Shown here: positions 1 through 12,085 of the stretch, piece after piece
Layout: every line of letters begins with the position of its first letter
Numbering within the stretch: the first letter of the stretch is position 1
Assembly: GCF_045679555.1 (NCBI RefSeq)
Contig: NC_092087.1
Coordinates: forward strand, 23,871,367 to 23,935,366
Origin: Salvelinus alpinus
Lineage: Eukaryota; Chordata; Actinopteri; Salmoniformes; Salmonidae
Length of the DNA: 64,000 nt
Direction: 5' to 3'
Position numbers and translations under genes: made by a program
The notes under the pieces: model-generated
The model's database searches: none
What the model was told of the DNA's origin: nothing
The model's input: the letters and a program-made list of their open reading frames with translations, nothing else

Positions 1-60
1 GTGTGTGTGTGTGTGTGTGTGTGATTGTTGCGTGTGTGTGTTTGGACTGTGTGTGTGTGT
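1..60. repeat. (TG)n microsatellite, cut by window edge
   Basis: A TG dinucleotide tract with a few interruptions opens the window and probably continues to the left. Open frames read through it (Cys-Val repeats) are artefacts. Confidence 0.9.
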
Positions 61-2236
61 GGGGAGCTTGCAATGGGTTGAATCACAGACTGGCACCACC
101 ACATGCCCACTCTGTAAATACTACAATGACATCATCTCTCCTCTCCCAGCACAAACATTCACACTCCGGACTGACAATAGTGCCATTTATGGGTCAGTCA
201 GCCTCAGTCTCCTGTGCCAGTGCCCTCTATGTGGCCCATAAGCAGACTACTCGTCCACAATGAAGCCAAGAAGCTGAAAACTGAGAGACGTCTCCATTAG
301 ACTACACTCACTCACCATGAATGAGCAGAATTTGTCTGGAGTGTTGTGAGGGAGCGGATGTACTTAAAAGCATCGAACGGGTGACACTGTTGGCCAACTG
401 AGTTCCCTCCATCATGACTCATCATGCCCTTTGGCAACACATCAACTATCACATTGTTCACCTTTCCTGGTGTTCCTGGAACCTCTTTGTTGCTCATCCT
501 CTTTTTGTGATGAATAAATAGCCCACATTGCTATTTTCAAATTAATGGAGAGCATCACTGGAATGTTTGGCTGGACACAATAGAATAGTTCTGGCTTTAC
601 ACTGATCTATTCTGTTGATGTTGGTATTTCTCAGATCTAGTGATGTCATGAGCCTGAGTAGTTTGGCACTATCGTCGTGGGTTCATGATGAACAGCAAAG
701 ACCAGAAACCCAACCACTATGTATTTCCCATACAATACTAATGATACCTGTGATACCTGTGTTGATGTGGGAGATGTGTAAGAGCTTTGTGGGTCCAGCA
801 CATGCTGACAGATTTATGAATAAGGAATAATAACTGTGTTGTTTTATTTAGTGAACTACAATATGCCTGTAGGCATTAACAAGTATACCTGGTCTGAACC
901 AGGGCTTGTTTTCACCAAGTATAGAATGGGATGATGGGAGATTTGATCCAAACTAATTAGGAGGACTTGGTTTTAGGCCTTGGTTTTAGGCCTAAGGTTT
1001 TAGATTGTGTAGATTAAAGGATCTAAGTGGAAATAGATATGAACAGATGGTCATTCAAGGCCTGTAGTGTGTACACATACATAATGTACATACACACACA
1101 TGCACATATACACACACCATGGGACATTGCATGTGCACAGCATCCATGGATATTGTGTGTTCATCAAGCTGTTGGTCAGCCATGCATGGGGGAAAAACTA
1201 CATTATCTACAATGCAGCTGTTGCAGTCATAAAGTAATATTAGTACAGGTGGAATAAATCCAGAGGCTTTTGTTGTGGCCACCTCTCCATCCTACAGTGG
1301 GCTGCACCACCTTATCAGAAATGTACTATGCTGTGTCTGCCTCAGTGGGAGACTGGCTTTGTTTAAAATGAGCACTCTGGCAGCAGCCATCCTGTGAGCC
1401 ACTAGCATACATGGGGAACAGATAGGAGTTCCATGCAATGCTGCAGGGAGAGACACCAGTCTTATCTATATAATGGAGTTAGTCCAGTCAGAAAATGAAG
1501 GGATCTACCATGGTTGGTGAAGAGTAGAATACCTGAATGGGATACCTGGGACACACAATGTTTGATCACCGAGCATGGTTGGCACCACAACAAAACCATG
1601 TCTGCAACAACATAAAAAATATGTGAGAATAAGTTGTGTGTTTGCAATCAGTTATGTCTTATCTGGTGTACATTCAATACGAACTGCGCATTCACTTAAT
1701 CATTCCCAGCCTGTCATTGGGCACTGGGACCGGTCAACCCACAGATAGAGGATGTCTTCTCTCTCAGTCATGGTCTGATCAAATTTAGCCACTGACTGAC
1801 TGACCCTATTGTGACAAATTCAATTTCCCCTTTCTGTGTTTCTCTGTGAGAGCATCGTCTGTAGGACAGTCTGTCTGTAGCCCTATGTCACTGCAGTCAA
1901 TCTATAGATACAGACACACAATCTCATTAGGAGTTAGAGATTCATGTCAGTGAAACCATTGGATGTCTTTAAGGCCCCAATCCAAAATGAGAATATACTG
2001 TATCCCTTTAAGAACCCTCAACGTCTTGAGTGAAGTCCCACTGATTACAGCATTATTATGGTACATTACTCTTGGGGATGATTCACCATTCTAGTCTTTA
2101 TTTGGCCAGCAAAGAACATACAGTATGTCAGCCTTAGAAACATCAACAAACACCAGGTCCTTACCACATCGGCTGAACAGTCAAAGCAGCCAACACCGAC
2201 ACACACAGACGCACAAAAACACACAAACACACACAT
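61..2236. other. intergenic stretch, no gene seen
   Basis: I read both strands and found no exon with splice sites, no RNA gene and no recognisable repeat longer than short CA-rich runs near 1085-1115. The open frames here are short and lack any family resemblance. Confidence 0.5.
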
Positions 2237-2250
2237 TCTTTGCTTTCAAT

Positions 2251-2393
<143 letters not shown>

Positions 2394-2399
2394 TATTAT

Positions 2400-3333
2400 T
2401 TGGGTTGGCGCCCTCCCTTGGGTTGTGCCGTAGCGGAGATCTTTGTGGGCTATACTCGGCCTTGTCTCAGGATGGTAAGTTGGTGGTTGAAGATATCCCT
2501 CTAGCGGTGTGGGGGCTGTGCTTTGGCAAAGTGGGTGGGGTTATATCCTTCCTGTTTGGCCCTGTCCGGGGGTATCATCGGATGGGGCCACAGTGTCTCC
2601 TGACCCCTCCTGTCTCAGCCTCCAGTATTTATGCTGCAGTAGTTTATGTGTGGGGGGGCTAGGGTCAGTTTGTTATATCTGGAGTACTTCTCCTGTCTTA
2701 TCCGGTGTCCTGTGTGAATTTAAGTATGCTCTCTCTAATTCTCTCTTTCTCTCTTTCTTTCTCTCTCTCGGAGGACCTGAGCCCTAGGACCATGCCTCGG
2801 GACTACCTGGCATGATGACTCCTTGCTGTCCCCAGTCCACCTGGCCGTGCTGCTGCTCCAGTTTCAACTGTTCTGCCTGCGGCTATGGAACCCTGACCTG
2901 TTCACCGGACGTGCTACCTGTCCCAGACCTGCTGTTTTCAACTCTCTAGAGACAGCAGGAGCGGTAAAGATACTCTTAATGAAGGGCTATGAAAGCCAAC
3001 TGACATTTACTCCTGAGGTGCTGACTTGCTGCACCCTCGACAACTACTGTGATTATTATTATCTGACCATGCTGGTAATTTATGAACATTTGAATATCTT
3101 GGCCATGTTCTGTTATAATCTCCACCCGGCACAGCCAGAAGAGGACTGGCCACCCCTCATAGCCTGGTTCCTCTCTAATGTTTCTTCCTAGGTTTTGGCC
3201 TTTCTAGGGAGTTTTTCCAAGCCACCGTGCTTCTACACCTGCATTGCTTGCTGTTTGGGGTTTTAGGCTGGGTTTCTGTACAGCACTTTGAGATATCAGC
3301 TGATGTAAGAAGGGCTATATAAATAAATTTGAT
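2400..3333 (+). mobile_element. LINE 3' end (5'-truncated), copy 1
   Basis: About 930 bp that match 40022-40915 nearly base for base, including a GGGTTGGCGCCC start, a CT-rich tract near 2735-2770 and a terminal GGGCTATATAAATAAATTTG tail. I recognise it as the abundant salmonid LINE 3' untranslated end. The tail with repeated TTTGATT units is typical of CR1/L2-like retrotransposons. It carries no intact protein. The 140- and 122-residue open frames inside it are not genes. Confidence 0.75.
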
Positions 3334-3342
3334 TTGATTCAA

Positions 3343-3545
<203 letters not shown>

Positions 3546-3728
3546 GAATCAGTAATCACCCATAATTACTTGAACAGGTTCTTTTGATTGTGGCTTGGTT
3601 TATGTTTCTCTTCACTAAATATTTATTGAGTTTGTCTGTCTGTAAAGCTACTACAGATACCCAAATATGGACAGGAATTTTCTCTATGTAGCGTTCTGCT
3701 CAGCAATAGGGGATTACAGTGATTGAAA

Positions 3729-3992
3729 CTACAGATGTAGGATCTTAATTTGATCACCCTGTTGCAGGAGAACTGTCCTGCAATGCAGGAAATGTAAAAC
3801 CTGTAGTGTATTTGAGGTTTAAAAAGCTTCTGAAGTTTGTAATTTCAACTTTGAAATGTCAGTTTATTTTCCCCTATGAAAAATGTATCAATCCCTAGAA
3901 AACTGTCCATGAATTATAATCCACATAATAATTTACATGTCCTGTTGCTGCAGGATTATTTTCCTGCTGTAGAAAACTACCTCACATCTGTA
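3729..3992. mobile_element. MITE-like repeat with terminal inverted repeats
   Basis: The left end CTACAGATGTAGGATCTTAA and the right end CTCACATCTGTA are imperfect inverted repeats. Inside are paired hairpin arms such as CCTGTTGCAGGA and TCCTGTTGCTGCAGGA. The size (about 264 bp) and lack of coding sequence fit a non-autonomous DNA element. I recognise it as a common fish repeat, from memory only. Confidence 0.55.
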
Positions 3993-4158
3993 TATAGATT
4001 ATTTATTTTTTTAACAGTACAGTACAGTACAGTACAGAATAAATGACTAAAATGATCTGTAATGACTTATGGAATATTCCCATTGTGACGTAGTCTTTCC
4101 AAGTCCTACACATTCGAGTAGTTTTTAGGAGAGGTAAAGATGCTTTAAAGTTACTCAC

Positions 4159-4201
4159 AGGGTAGACGCTTGTTGTGGAGGTTTGCCCCAGACGAGCTCA
4201 T
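4159..4201 (-). CDS. possible first coding exon of an unidentified minus-strand gene
   Basis: On the minus strand an ATG in good context (CAGCACCATGA) at 4201 opens a short frame reading MSSSGANLHNKRLP. It runs to a strong splice donor, CCCT|GTGAGT, at 4159/4158, which leaves phase 1. The sequence upstream on that strand (4202-4262) is GC-richer, as expected of a 5' untranslated region. If real, the gene continues to the left out of the window, perhaps past position 1. I do not recognise the protein. It could also be a chance ATG-donor pair, because no second exon was identified. Confidence 0.3.
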
Positions 4202-4269
4202 GGTGCTGGCAGCTTCGGAGAGAGCTGCAGAATCAGATGTGGTGTGCTGTTGAGGAGGACTGGAGGGTC

Positions 4270-6266
4270 AGGTCACACAGTCAGGCACAGAGATGAGATG
4301 GGGTGGGGAACAGTCAGCCCTCCAGAGCCTCAGCAGGACAGCTCATCTCCCTCCTTCTCTCCTGGGACAGACAGAGAGTCAAAGCACTCCCAAGAAACTC
4401 ACTGGGTCTCTCAAACACACTCTCTCCTTTCTCTATGGAACAGTCCAGGACCCTTCTCTCTGAGTGAACTTACTCTATCAACTACAGTATTTGGATGAGA
4501 ACAGCAGGTTAGGGCTTTGTGGAGCATACCAAATGGTCATTCACAGGGGGAGGAGCTTGGTGTGAGAGGGGTGGATAGGGGAGAGTGCAGGGTCCTTTAC
4601 GTAACAGTGGAAGATACCAAGTCAGTAGACAGACACTTGCTTTTGTTATTTTTGTCATCCTCTCTCTCTCCCTCTCTCCTTTCTCCTCTGTGTCCCTCTC
4701 ACTTCCAGGGTCAATTGATGCGCACAAAATGCAATGCGACAGGATACAAGATCTTCTTGCCGTTAATGGAATAATATTGATGTTATTGAACAAATCAAAA
4801 TCTTTTTTTAGGCTTGCCTTTTTGAAAGAGCGCACACTGTTCTTCGGAGGAACAGTTGATTTCAGCGGCTTTATGTATAATTCAGTTCATGGCAAAGATT
4901 CCATTTTTCATCACAAAAATAGCATTAGAAGCCAACACTTCCAAAATAACCTAATGGGTTTAGCTAGACTGAAAACAATTTATTCTAGAAATGTATCTTT
5001 ATTTTAAATAAATCTTTAGAGAAGTAAAAGCTTAAAATTATACTTAACTGCTTAATTGCAGGGCAGTTTTGATAGCGTACTATACTTATACCGCAATGTA
5101 TCAGTAGGTATTTTAGATGTAAGGGTAGTACCGTCCCATCAAATGTATGTGTTGCCTGGGACAATACTGATTGCCTGCAAATACAGAAATAATGATCACT
5201 CAGTACAACAAGATTGTGTGAATATCAAAGTAATTGACACCATCTAGTGGTCAAAAGATGTGTTTCCTTTTCATTGCAACCTGAGCTGTTGTAAATAGAT
5301 ATTATTCTGCATTTAAATAGCTAATATGAAATGTTTTATTTGCTTGATTTGAATAGGCCTTATATAGGCCTTTAATTAGCCTTGAATTATATGGTATATA
5401 AATGGTAATATCAATGGCGTTTCATTGTATAGGATGTTTTCCTGTGAGGTGGCATTCTTTCAAATGAAAGCACACACACATGCTGCCACCCAGAGAGAGA
5501 CATATAGAAAGAGATGGAGAGAGGGGAAGAACATATGAATAACTATCTGTCTTTGTGGAAACCTTAACAATAACAAGTCTTGGCATCCATGCATGGGTGC
5601 AGATGTAAGCTACTGACTGCAGATGCATGTATACTCTAATGGGTGTTTGGAGGACGTGGGAGTGAGAAAATGATACGTTGATTTGTATCAACAGTGATCT
5701 TCCTAAATGTCAGAGAAGTGTTGGTTGAGGTAGTGACTCCTCCAGCTTTAACTCTTGACATGTCCTGTACTGTCTGAGAGAGTGTGTGTGGGCAGAGGAA
5801 GAATGATGTGACTCAAAATGAGAAGCTCTTTTCGCCTCTCTCTAATGTGTGTGTGTGTGGGCTTCATCATGACTGGGGTTTCACCCTGCAGAGCATGGGG
5901 CATCTGGAGCTACCTGTAAATCAGATTGCTTTCCTATAGATGGGAGATGCTTGAATCAAGGGCCATGATCACTTTTTATTCTGTAGAATGAGAGTAGGGC
6001 TGAATAGAAATACAAAGAGAGGAGAGAAAGAAGAATAGTAAAAGAGGGAACATATCTTTTGTGTCCTGAGTTAAAAAATTGTGTTTGTTCTGAATGTATA
6101 TAGGTCTAAATATTGATCCTTTTAACTGCTGAATAGAAAGCAATTAAGGCTGATCATTTTCTAACTTTACTGACATTCACACTGTCTGGCATTTGGTTCA
6201 GTGGCTCAGATATGTATCCTACATATGCAGCAGTGAGAAAACTAAGAGAAGACTGTTGGTGTTCAC
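4270..6266. other. intergenic stretch, no gene seen
   Basis: Only CT/GA-rich patches (for example 4655-4700) and no supportable exon. The open frames at 4585 and 5056 have no family resemblance, splice sites or codon bias that I can support. Upstream untranslated exons of the ataxin-1 family gene may lie here but cannot be called from sequence alone. Confidence 0.45.
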
Positions 6267-6367
6267 AGTAATAGAGAAGTAATAGAGAAGTAATAGAGAA
6301 GTAATAGAGGAGTAATAGAGAAGTAATAGAGAAGTAATAGAGGAGTAATAGAGAAGTAATAGAGAAG
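6267..6367. repeat. 11-bp tandem repeat (AGTAATAGAGA)n
   Basis: About nine head-to-tail copies of AGTAATAGAGA with an occasional A-to-G change at the end of the unit. No function is apparent. Confidence 0.9.
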
Positions 6368-6664
6368 CGGGTTGCGAGAATTGAGAATTGCTGAGAACTG
6401 AGAATTGCAATAAATGTGAAGCCAACGGAAACATTTTCAGAATGGGATTTCATTTTCAGAATGTGTCTTCCTATAGATTCCCTAGAAGGTTCTGCATTCC
6501 AACTGGTTGAACAGGCATGAAAGCTAAAGATGTGTAATGCCCAGAACATTCTAAGCTATAGTTTCCCGCCCTCACCACAACTGGGCAGAGTTCCAAGCCC
6601 ATCAGGCAGCCATACGCCTACTATCAGCTGACGAGTATCACAGCGGTCTCATGTCTAATTATAC

Positions 6665-6950
6665 ACCCAGAGAGAGGGAGGGAGAGAGAGGGAAGGAGAG
6701 AGGGATGGGGAGAGAGAGAGATGGAGAGAAAGTCAGAAACCAGAGAGAAAGGTTGTGAAAGGGAAAGAAGAAGGGAGGGAGAGGGAGTCAAGACTGAGCT
6801 AGAAACGGAGAAAGAGACAGAGCAACAGAGAGGAAGTGAGGGAAGGAGGGAAGGAGAGTGCACAGCAAATCTGGTAGATATGTTGAGAGGGCTAGAGATA
6901 GTGGGGGTGTAAAAGAGAGTGGGAGGAAAAAGAGAGAGTGCATCTGTCTG
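6665..6950. repeat. purine-rich (GA/GGGA) low-complexity tract
   Basis: Nearly all A and G on the plus strand (GAGAGAGGGA-like runs), which creates spurious Glu/Arg open frames on plus and Ser/Leu/Pro frames on minus. From 6951 to 8808 I see no gene, only ordinary non-coding DNA. Confidence 0.8.
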
Positions 6951-8985
6951 ATAGACATAGTGAGGCTGTCTGGATGTTCCCATTCACTCTGCAGCATGCT
7001 GTACTAAAGACTCACACCTTAACCAGAAGAGAGAGGTAAGGCGTCAAGTGTTCAGATGTATCTTGTGAATGTGATAATATGGGTGTAAGTGTTTGGGAGG
7101 AAGGTATTCATCGCCCTTGTAGTCATTTGATATGCATGGTATTCCTTTATGTTACGGTTGAAGTGGTAAAAACTCAATAGCAATAATATTGCATCAGTGA
7201 TAAAGTGCATCTAACCCATCTAGATCATTAGGCTTCACATCAGTCAGAACTTACGCAACGCGATATGACCAGTTATGTTTGGGGTGTAATTTGTAACTTG
7301 GAAATGTGTTGCTTGAGAAAAAGAGCTCTGCACATAATGATAACAATACCAAAAGAAAAGTATGTTTCAGGACTTTCATAGCAATTACTGTTCCACTAAA
7401 AGTAACACAACTGTTTACATACAACACACCTACACACACTGTATGAAGATTGCATTTGCATAGTCGTAGTATGACATGCACAGCAAGGTGAGGTCAATTG
7501 ATACCCTTAATAGGTTATACTACCAGTCTGCTGCTCTGAGTTTTTGCCCAATGATTGGCCTCTGTCAGTACAGCCCTCTGTGTAAGGAATGTTCCTCCAT
7601 TTGAGGGTGTATTCTGTCCCATTCTTATGAGGTCATCTAGTCTGTACTCACAATGGAAGGTATGATCCAAGCTATGCCTCATACTTGCAAGACATGTCTG
7701 TTAGTCAGAGTGAAAGAGCATCATTCAGCAGTCAAGGGAGCTGGTGACTGCTCTGCGGTGGTGTGATGACACCATTCAGGCCTTGGCTTTAGCTTTGCAT
7801 AAGATTGCACCGTAAAGTCTTGCTCTGTTTTCTTCTATCACTTCTCTTCAGGCTTTCGGTCAAATCATTTAAATAAAGAGCATGTAGATTTGAATAGGTA
7901 AACTACTGGCAAGCGTGTGCATTGTGAAATATCTTTATGGTATGAGCTGTACATAGGAAATGCAAGGTTAAGCTACATTTCTATATAAGGTCATTATTTT
8001 TATACAATATTGAGAAGTATAACAGTTTTATCTGCATGTATTTTGCTCAGATTCACATGAATACATTATGCATTTTGTTGCTGTGCTGCATAGTAGGTCA
8101 GCTACAGTGAAATTAATAAATCCTGTTGATGGTAAAATCAATGACATCCCATGTATGTTGATCATTGGGTAAGAATGTGATATATTATTCAGACAAAGTA
8201 GATTCATTAAGTTTTCATGAAAATTATATTTGTCATTAGTGTTGGAAAGCACAACACAGCACCCCTGTGCAACACCTCCCCTCATCTACACTGTTCCCAC
8301 AGTATGCACAGTACTATACTGTGTTACCATAGTAACTTCTTCCTAAGTAGATCCGGTTAAAGTTTAATGTTCTAGTGAGCCAGACTTCAGCTGTCAATCA
8401 CACTCTCAATGCAAAGTAGTCTGTGGTTTGAAAGGCTCTAATTTGGAGGCAATGGAGAAATTAGTGATGAGATTTCAAGGGCATAGTCACCATCTGTAAC
8501 TCCATAGGGGTCTAAGAGAGACAGGGAGAACTGGCAGAGAAAGGCTCTGTCTATCACTTATGTAGCAAATTTTAAAGAGAGAGGGAGAGTAGAGAGAAAA
8601 AGAGGGATATGAGAGAGAGAGGGCGTTGTGAGAGTACGTAATGAAATATAGTTTATGAAATGCATCATCAAAAGTCACATGACTATAAGCTGAAAAGCCT
8701 ATGAAATGTATAAAAGTATCTTGGTGTACCTTCCTCTTGGGCTTTTGACATAAGGATGAGGGTTAAATTATAATTTATGTCAAACAAACACCTTCCTGTC
8801 TTTTTCAGATTGGATCATTGAGACTGAGAACACCTTTGACCTCTCTGTCAGTGATGATTCACCAGAGAGTAACGGGATCCCTTAGGGTGCCTCTTTCACA
8901 TGAGGCCTATGTGACTTAACCTCTCCACAACAACCTGTAGGCCAGGGAACTGAAGTGTCAGTATATGTGACGGCTGTGTGAACCA

Positions 8986-10065
8986 ATGAGCACCACACTA
9001 ACCCCAGAGACCGGCCTAGGCAGAGAGAGTCTCCCGCCCAAGAAGAGGGACCCCAGACCAGGCCTCTCAGAGCAGCCTCCTGCTGTCACGTTCAAGGTCC
9101 CCTTCCCCTACAAGAGCTATAATGAAGTCAAGCCCTACAATGCATCTTACTCAGACCTGCTCCCTCCTACACCTGCATCTGTGCGCCCGCTATACCAGCC
9201 CTGGACCCAGTCCCCCACCACAGCCTCCACCACCAGAGTCAACCCCTATCTCCCCTCTCCTGTCAACGACAGCTATGGCTGGGCTGAGTGGAAGGAGCAC
9301 TATTACAAAGGTTGGGCTGCAGTGCCTTCAGGGTGGGAAGTTCCCTACATTCTCCATCACCCCTCAGAATACCCACGCCACCCCTCTATCTGCAGACACA
9401 TGGCTTTGCCTACAGAAGAGCCCAGTGGGGTGGAAGCAGGGTACAGATGGCACCTTAATAAAAAAGTGAGGGAGAAGTTAAGTCCACACACCGCACAGCA
9501 AAGCAGACAGAGCGGCCCATATATGAGAAGAAGGAAACAGGGGGGCCACCAGCCACAACCCAGCTCAGGGACAGGTTCTGCCCCACTGAACACTGCTCTA
9601 TCTCCTACCGTCAACAGGAACCTACACCACCACCCTGAACTGGTATACACAAACCTCTCCACAGCCCCCAAGTACCATGCTTCAGGGCAAAGTCCTTTGG
9701 AGTTTGAGGCACAATCTCCCATAAGACCATCACTTATTGATCAATCAACAGAGAAATATTGGACCATGGGAGTAACAGAAAAAGTATGTGTGCCTTCACA
9801 TCTCTCCTCCCATCACTCTTCCTACCCTTCCACCTCTTCTGACCAGCTGCCCTGGTTGCTCCCTCACTTTGCGGCAGGCTCTTTAATCGAGCTCAAAGAC
9901 GGGCGGCTGAGGAGGGTTGAGGATTTGCAGACAGAAGACTTCCTAATCGGCGCGGAGGCTTGTCCAGAGCTGCGTCTGAGCTGCTGCACTGTGCAGCACA
10001 TCTCCCCCTCCACAGCCCCCTCCCTCTCCCGCCTCCTCATCCTCCTACACGAGGAACACTCTCAG
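8986..10065 (+). CDS. ataxin-1 family gene, first coding exon
   Basis: It holds the start ATG (ACCAATGAG context), the Pro/Ser/Tyr-rich N-terminal region and the first half of the AXH domain, ending in LHEEHSQ. The donor is CTCAG|GTGAGC. The frame is open throughout all 360 codons. A splice inside the AXH domain just before the YPFF block is what I expect for ATXN1 and ATXN1L, which supports orthology to the family. Confidence 0.85.
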
Positions 10066-10734
10066 GTGAGCTGGGCCTGAGCCTACTACATCATTACATC
10101 ACATGAGCTCATGTCAGTGTGTTTGTCATTGTATGCTTGTCTACTGACATTTCCATAATTTATAACATGGAATTCAATATACAAGATATCATAAATATTT
10201 GCAAATAGTATAATTCTTGATGAGTCTAACCCTAAAGAAAATGAAATACATTCCTGCAGTATCCCTCATTATGACACTACATCATCAATGCCATTCCCCA
10301 ATTTCAGAACACTAACACCACTTTAGTAGACAAACAGAGGTACTGCATTGTGACTATAACAGTCTTTTTTCCCACAGGAGTTCCTGGATGTGTATGTGGA
10401 GTACCCGTTCTTTGTACGCGGGCGTGGCTGGTCCTCCTGCTGTCCCCAGAGAACAGCCCGTCTTTGTGGCCTCCGCTGCCACCAACTTAGTGTGGGTGAC
10501 GTCTGCCTGGCTCTCATACCCACATCGCCCTTCGTTCCCCCACCCACCCAACCCCAGGGTCCTGGCACCCCAGCTAGAGGGCCTAAGCCCCTGCAAACAT
10601 CCTGCCCCCAGGCTCCCCTTCCCCCTGCTCCAGATAGGCCAAAAGCAGGGCAGAGAGGGGGGTTGGAACCAGCACGGAAGAGGCGTTGGTCAGCCCCTGA
10701 GCTGCGTGGCCCAGGCACCAACTGCCCGTACTGA
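8986..10734 (+). CDS. ataxin-1 family protein (AXH domain), two coding exons, 478 residues
   Basis: The coding exons are 8986-10065 and 10378-10734, joined in phase 0; 1,437 bases give 478 residues plus TGA. The first exon continues upstream as 5' untranslated sequence to an acceptor CTTTTTCAG at 8808. The intron is 312 bp with GTGAGC and CCCACAG ends. Near residue 13 is LPPKKRDP, like the ataxin-1 N-terminus. Residues about 288-410 form the AXH domain (GSLIELKDGRLRRVEDLQTE, then YPFF, GWSSCCPQRT and LSVGDVCLAL), the RNA/protein-binding fold of ataxin-1 and ATXN1L. Near the C-terminus RKRRWSAPE (Ser465) matches the ataxin-1 nuclear-localisation and 14-3-3 site. The family consists of nuclear co-repressors that work with Capicua. 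There is no polyglutamine, and it is much shorter than ATXN1 (about 815) or ATXN1L (about 689). It converges on bmp7. Which member it is cannot be decided here, so no symbol is given. Confidence 0.88.
10378..10734 (+). CDS. ataxin-1 family gene, last coding exon
   Basis: After the acceptor TTTTTTCCCACAG the exon encodes the second half of the AXH domain, then a Pro-rich linker (PFVPPPTQPQGPG and following), then the RKRRWSAPE motif only 20 residues from the end. The C-terminal tail found beyond this motif in human ataxin-1 is missing; the frame stops after NCPY. Confidence 0.85.
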   Translation, partial: EFLDVYVEYPFFVRGRGWSSCCPQRTARLCGLRCHQLSVGDVCLALIPTSPFVPPPTQPQGPGTPARGPKPLQTSCPQAPLPPAPDRPKAGQRGGLEPARKRRWSAPELRGPGTNCPY

Positions 10735-10934
10735 TAAACACCACTACCATATGGAAACGGAGCCAGCAAAGCCTAACTTTTGTTTTATTATCTTTATCTC
10801 AACCTCACACTCTTTCCATCCCTGTCTTCGTGGCTGTCTTTGGCTCATTTCTGTTTGTCTGTTTTATATAAAGGTGAATTATGATCAAGGAGGAAAGAAA
10901 TATAGATTTGACTCTCAGGATTCTGGATCCTAAG

Positions 10935-11505
10935 CAGAGTACAATTGCAGGTATTGGTCTAAAAGCCATAGATTATCAGGGATGTGAGAGAATATATCAG
11001 GCACAATATATTACCTTGACCCAACTCTAGAATTGCAATTTTAAAGGTGTCACCCAATATTATTAAAACTTGAAAACATAAACACTCCTAATTTTATCAA
11101 TGAGATCATTCAGGGGAAATACATGTCGTTCTATGCTACCTCTATATTAGCAACTTTAATTGACAGAACTGATTTCTGTATGTAGAACAGTGAATGTTGA
11201 AGTAGGCCCCAGTGAGTGTGAATGGCTCCCTGTGTGCTGTATAGCTGACAGTTGTTGGCATTACATTATGCACTAGATCCCCTTCATTGGTGTCCGGTCT
11301 GTTCTTTTACCTCAAAGACGGTTTGACAATCCTTTATGTTCTGAAATTCAAATTCAAATATTTCGGTTGATTAAGAATAAAACATGTTAAAGGGCTCTAT
11401 TCAATCCGTATGGTGGAAATTCAGCGTTACAGCGTGATAAACATTTAAAATGGAATGTTCTGCGGAAGCAGAGACTGTATTCACGGTAAATGCTGCATAC
11501 AGTGA
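10935..11505. other. non-coding stretch downstream of the ataxin-1 family gene
   Basis: AT-rich sequence with no exon seen. It probably holds the 3' untranslated region, but no polyadenylation signal could be assigned with confidence. Confidence 0.4.
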
Positions 11506-12085
11506 GCTCCAAATGTATTAGGACAGCGACACAATTTTTGTTGTTTTGGCTCTGTATTCTAGCACTTTGGATTTGAAACTGTCAGCTTTAATTTGAGGGT
11601 ATTTCCATTCATATCTGGTGAACCATTAAGAAATTACAGTGCTTTTTGTACATAGTCCCCCATTTTAAGGGACCAAAATTATTGTCCAAATTCACTTACA
11701 CAGTATGTGTATTAAAGTAGTAAAAAGTGAAGTATTTGGTCCCATATTCATAGAACACAATGACTACATCAAGCTTGTTACTCTGCAAATTTGTTGAATG
11801 CATTTCCTGTTTGTTTTGATTGTGTTTTAGATTAGTTTGTGACCAATAGAAATGAATGGTAAATAATGTATTGTGTCATTTTGGAGTAACTTTTATTGTA
11901 AATAAGAATAGAGTATTTTCTAAACACTTCTAAATTAATGTGGATGCTACCATGACTATGGATAATCCTGAATGAATCGTGAATAATGATGAGTGAGAAA
12001 GTAACAGACGCACAAATATTATACCCTCCCCCCCAAAAAAAAATGCTAATCTGCCGTTATTGTAATTGTGAGGTTAGCATATCTT
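11506..12085. mobile_element. non-autonomous DNA repeat
   Basis: It begins GTGAGCTCCAAATGTATTAG and contains blocks such as GGTCCCATATTCATAG and TGGATGCTACCATGACTATG, which I know as a dispersed teleost repeat usually flanked by long inverted arms. There is no coding potential. The ends are approximate, and the family name is not certain. Confidence 0.45.
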
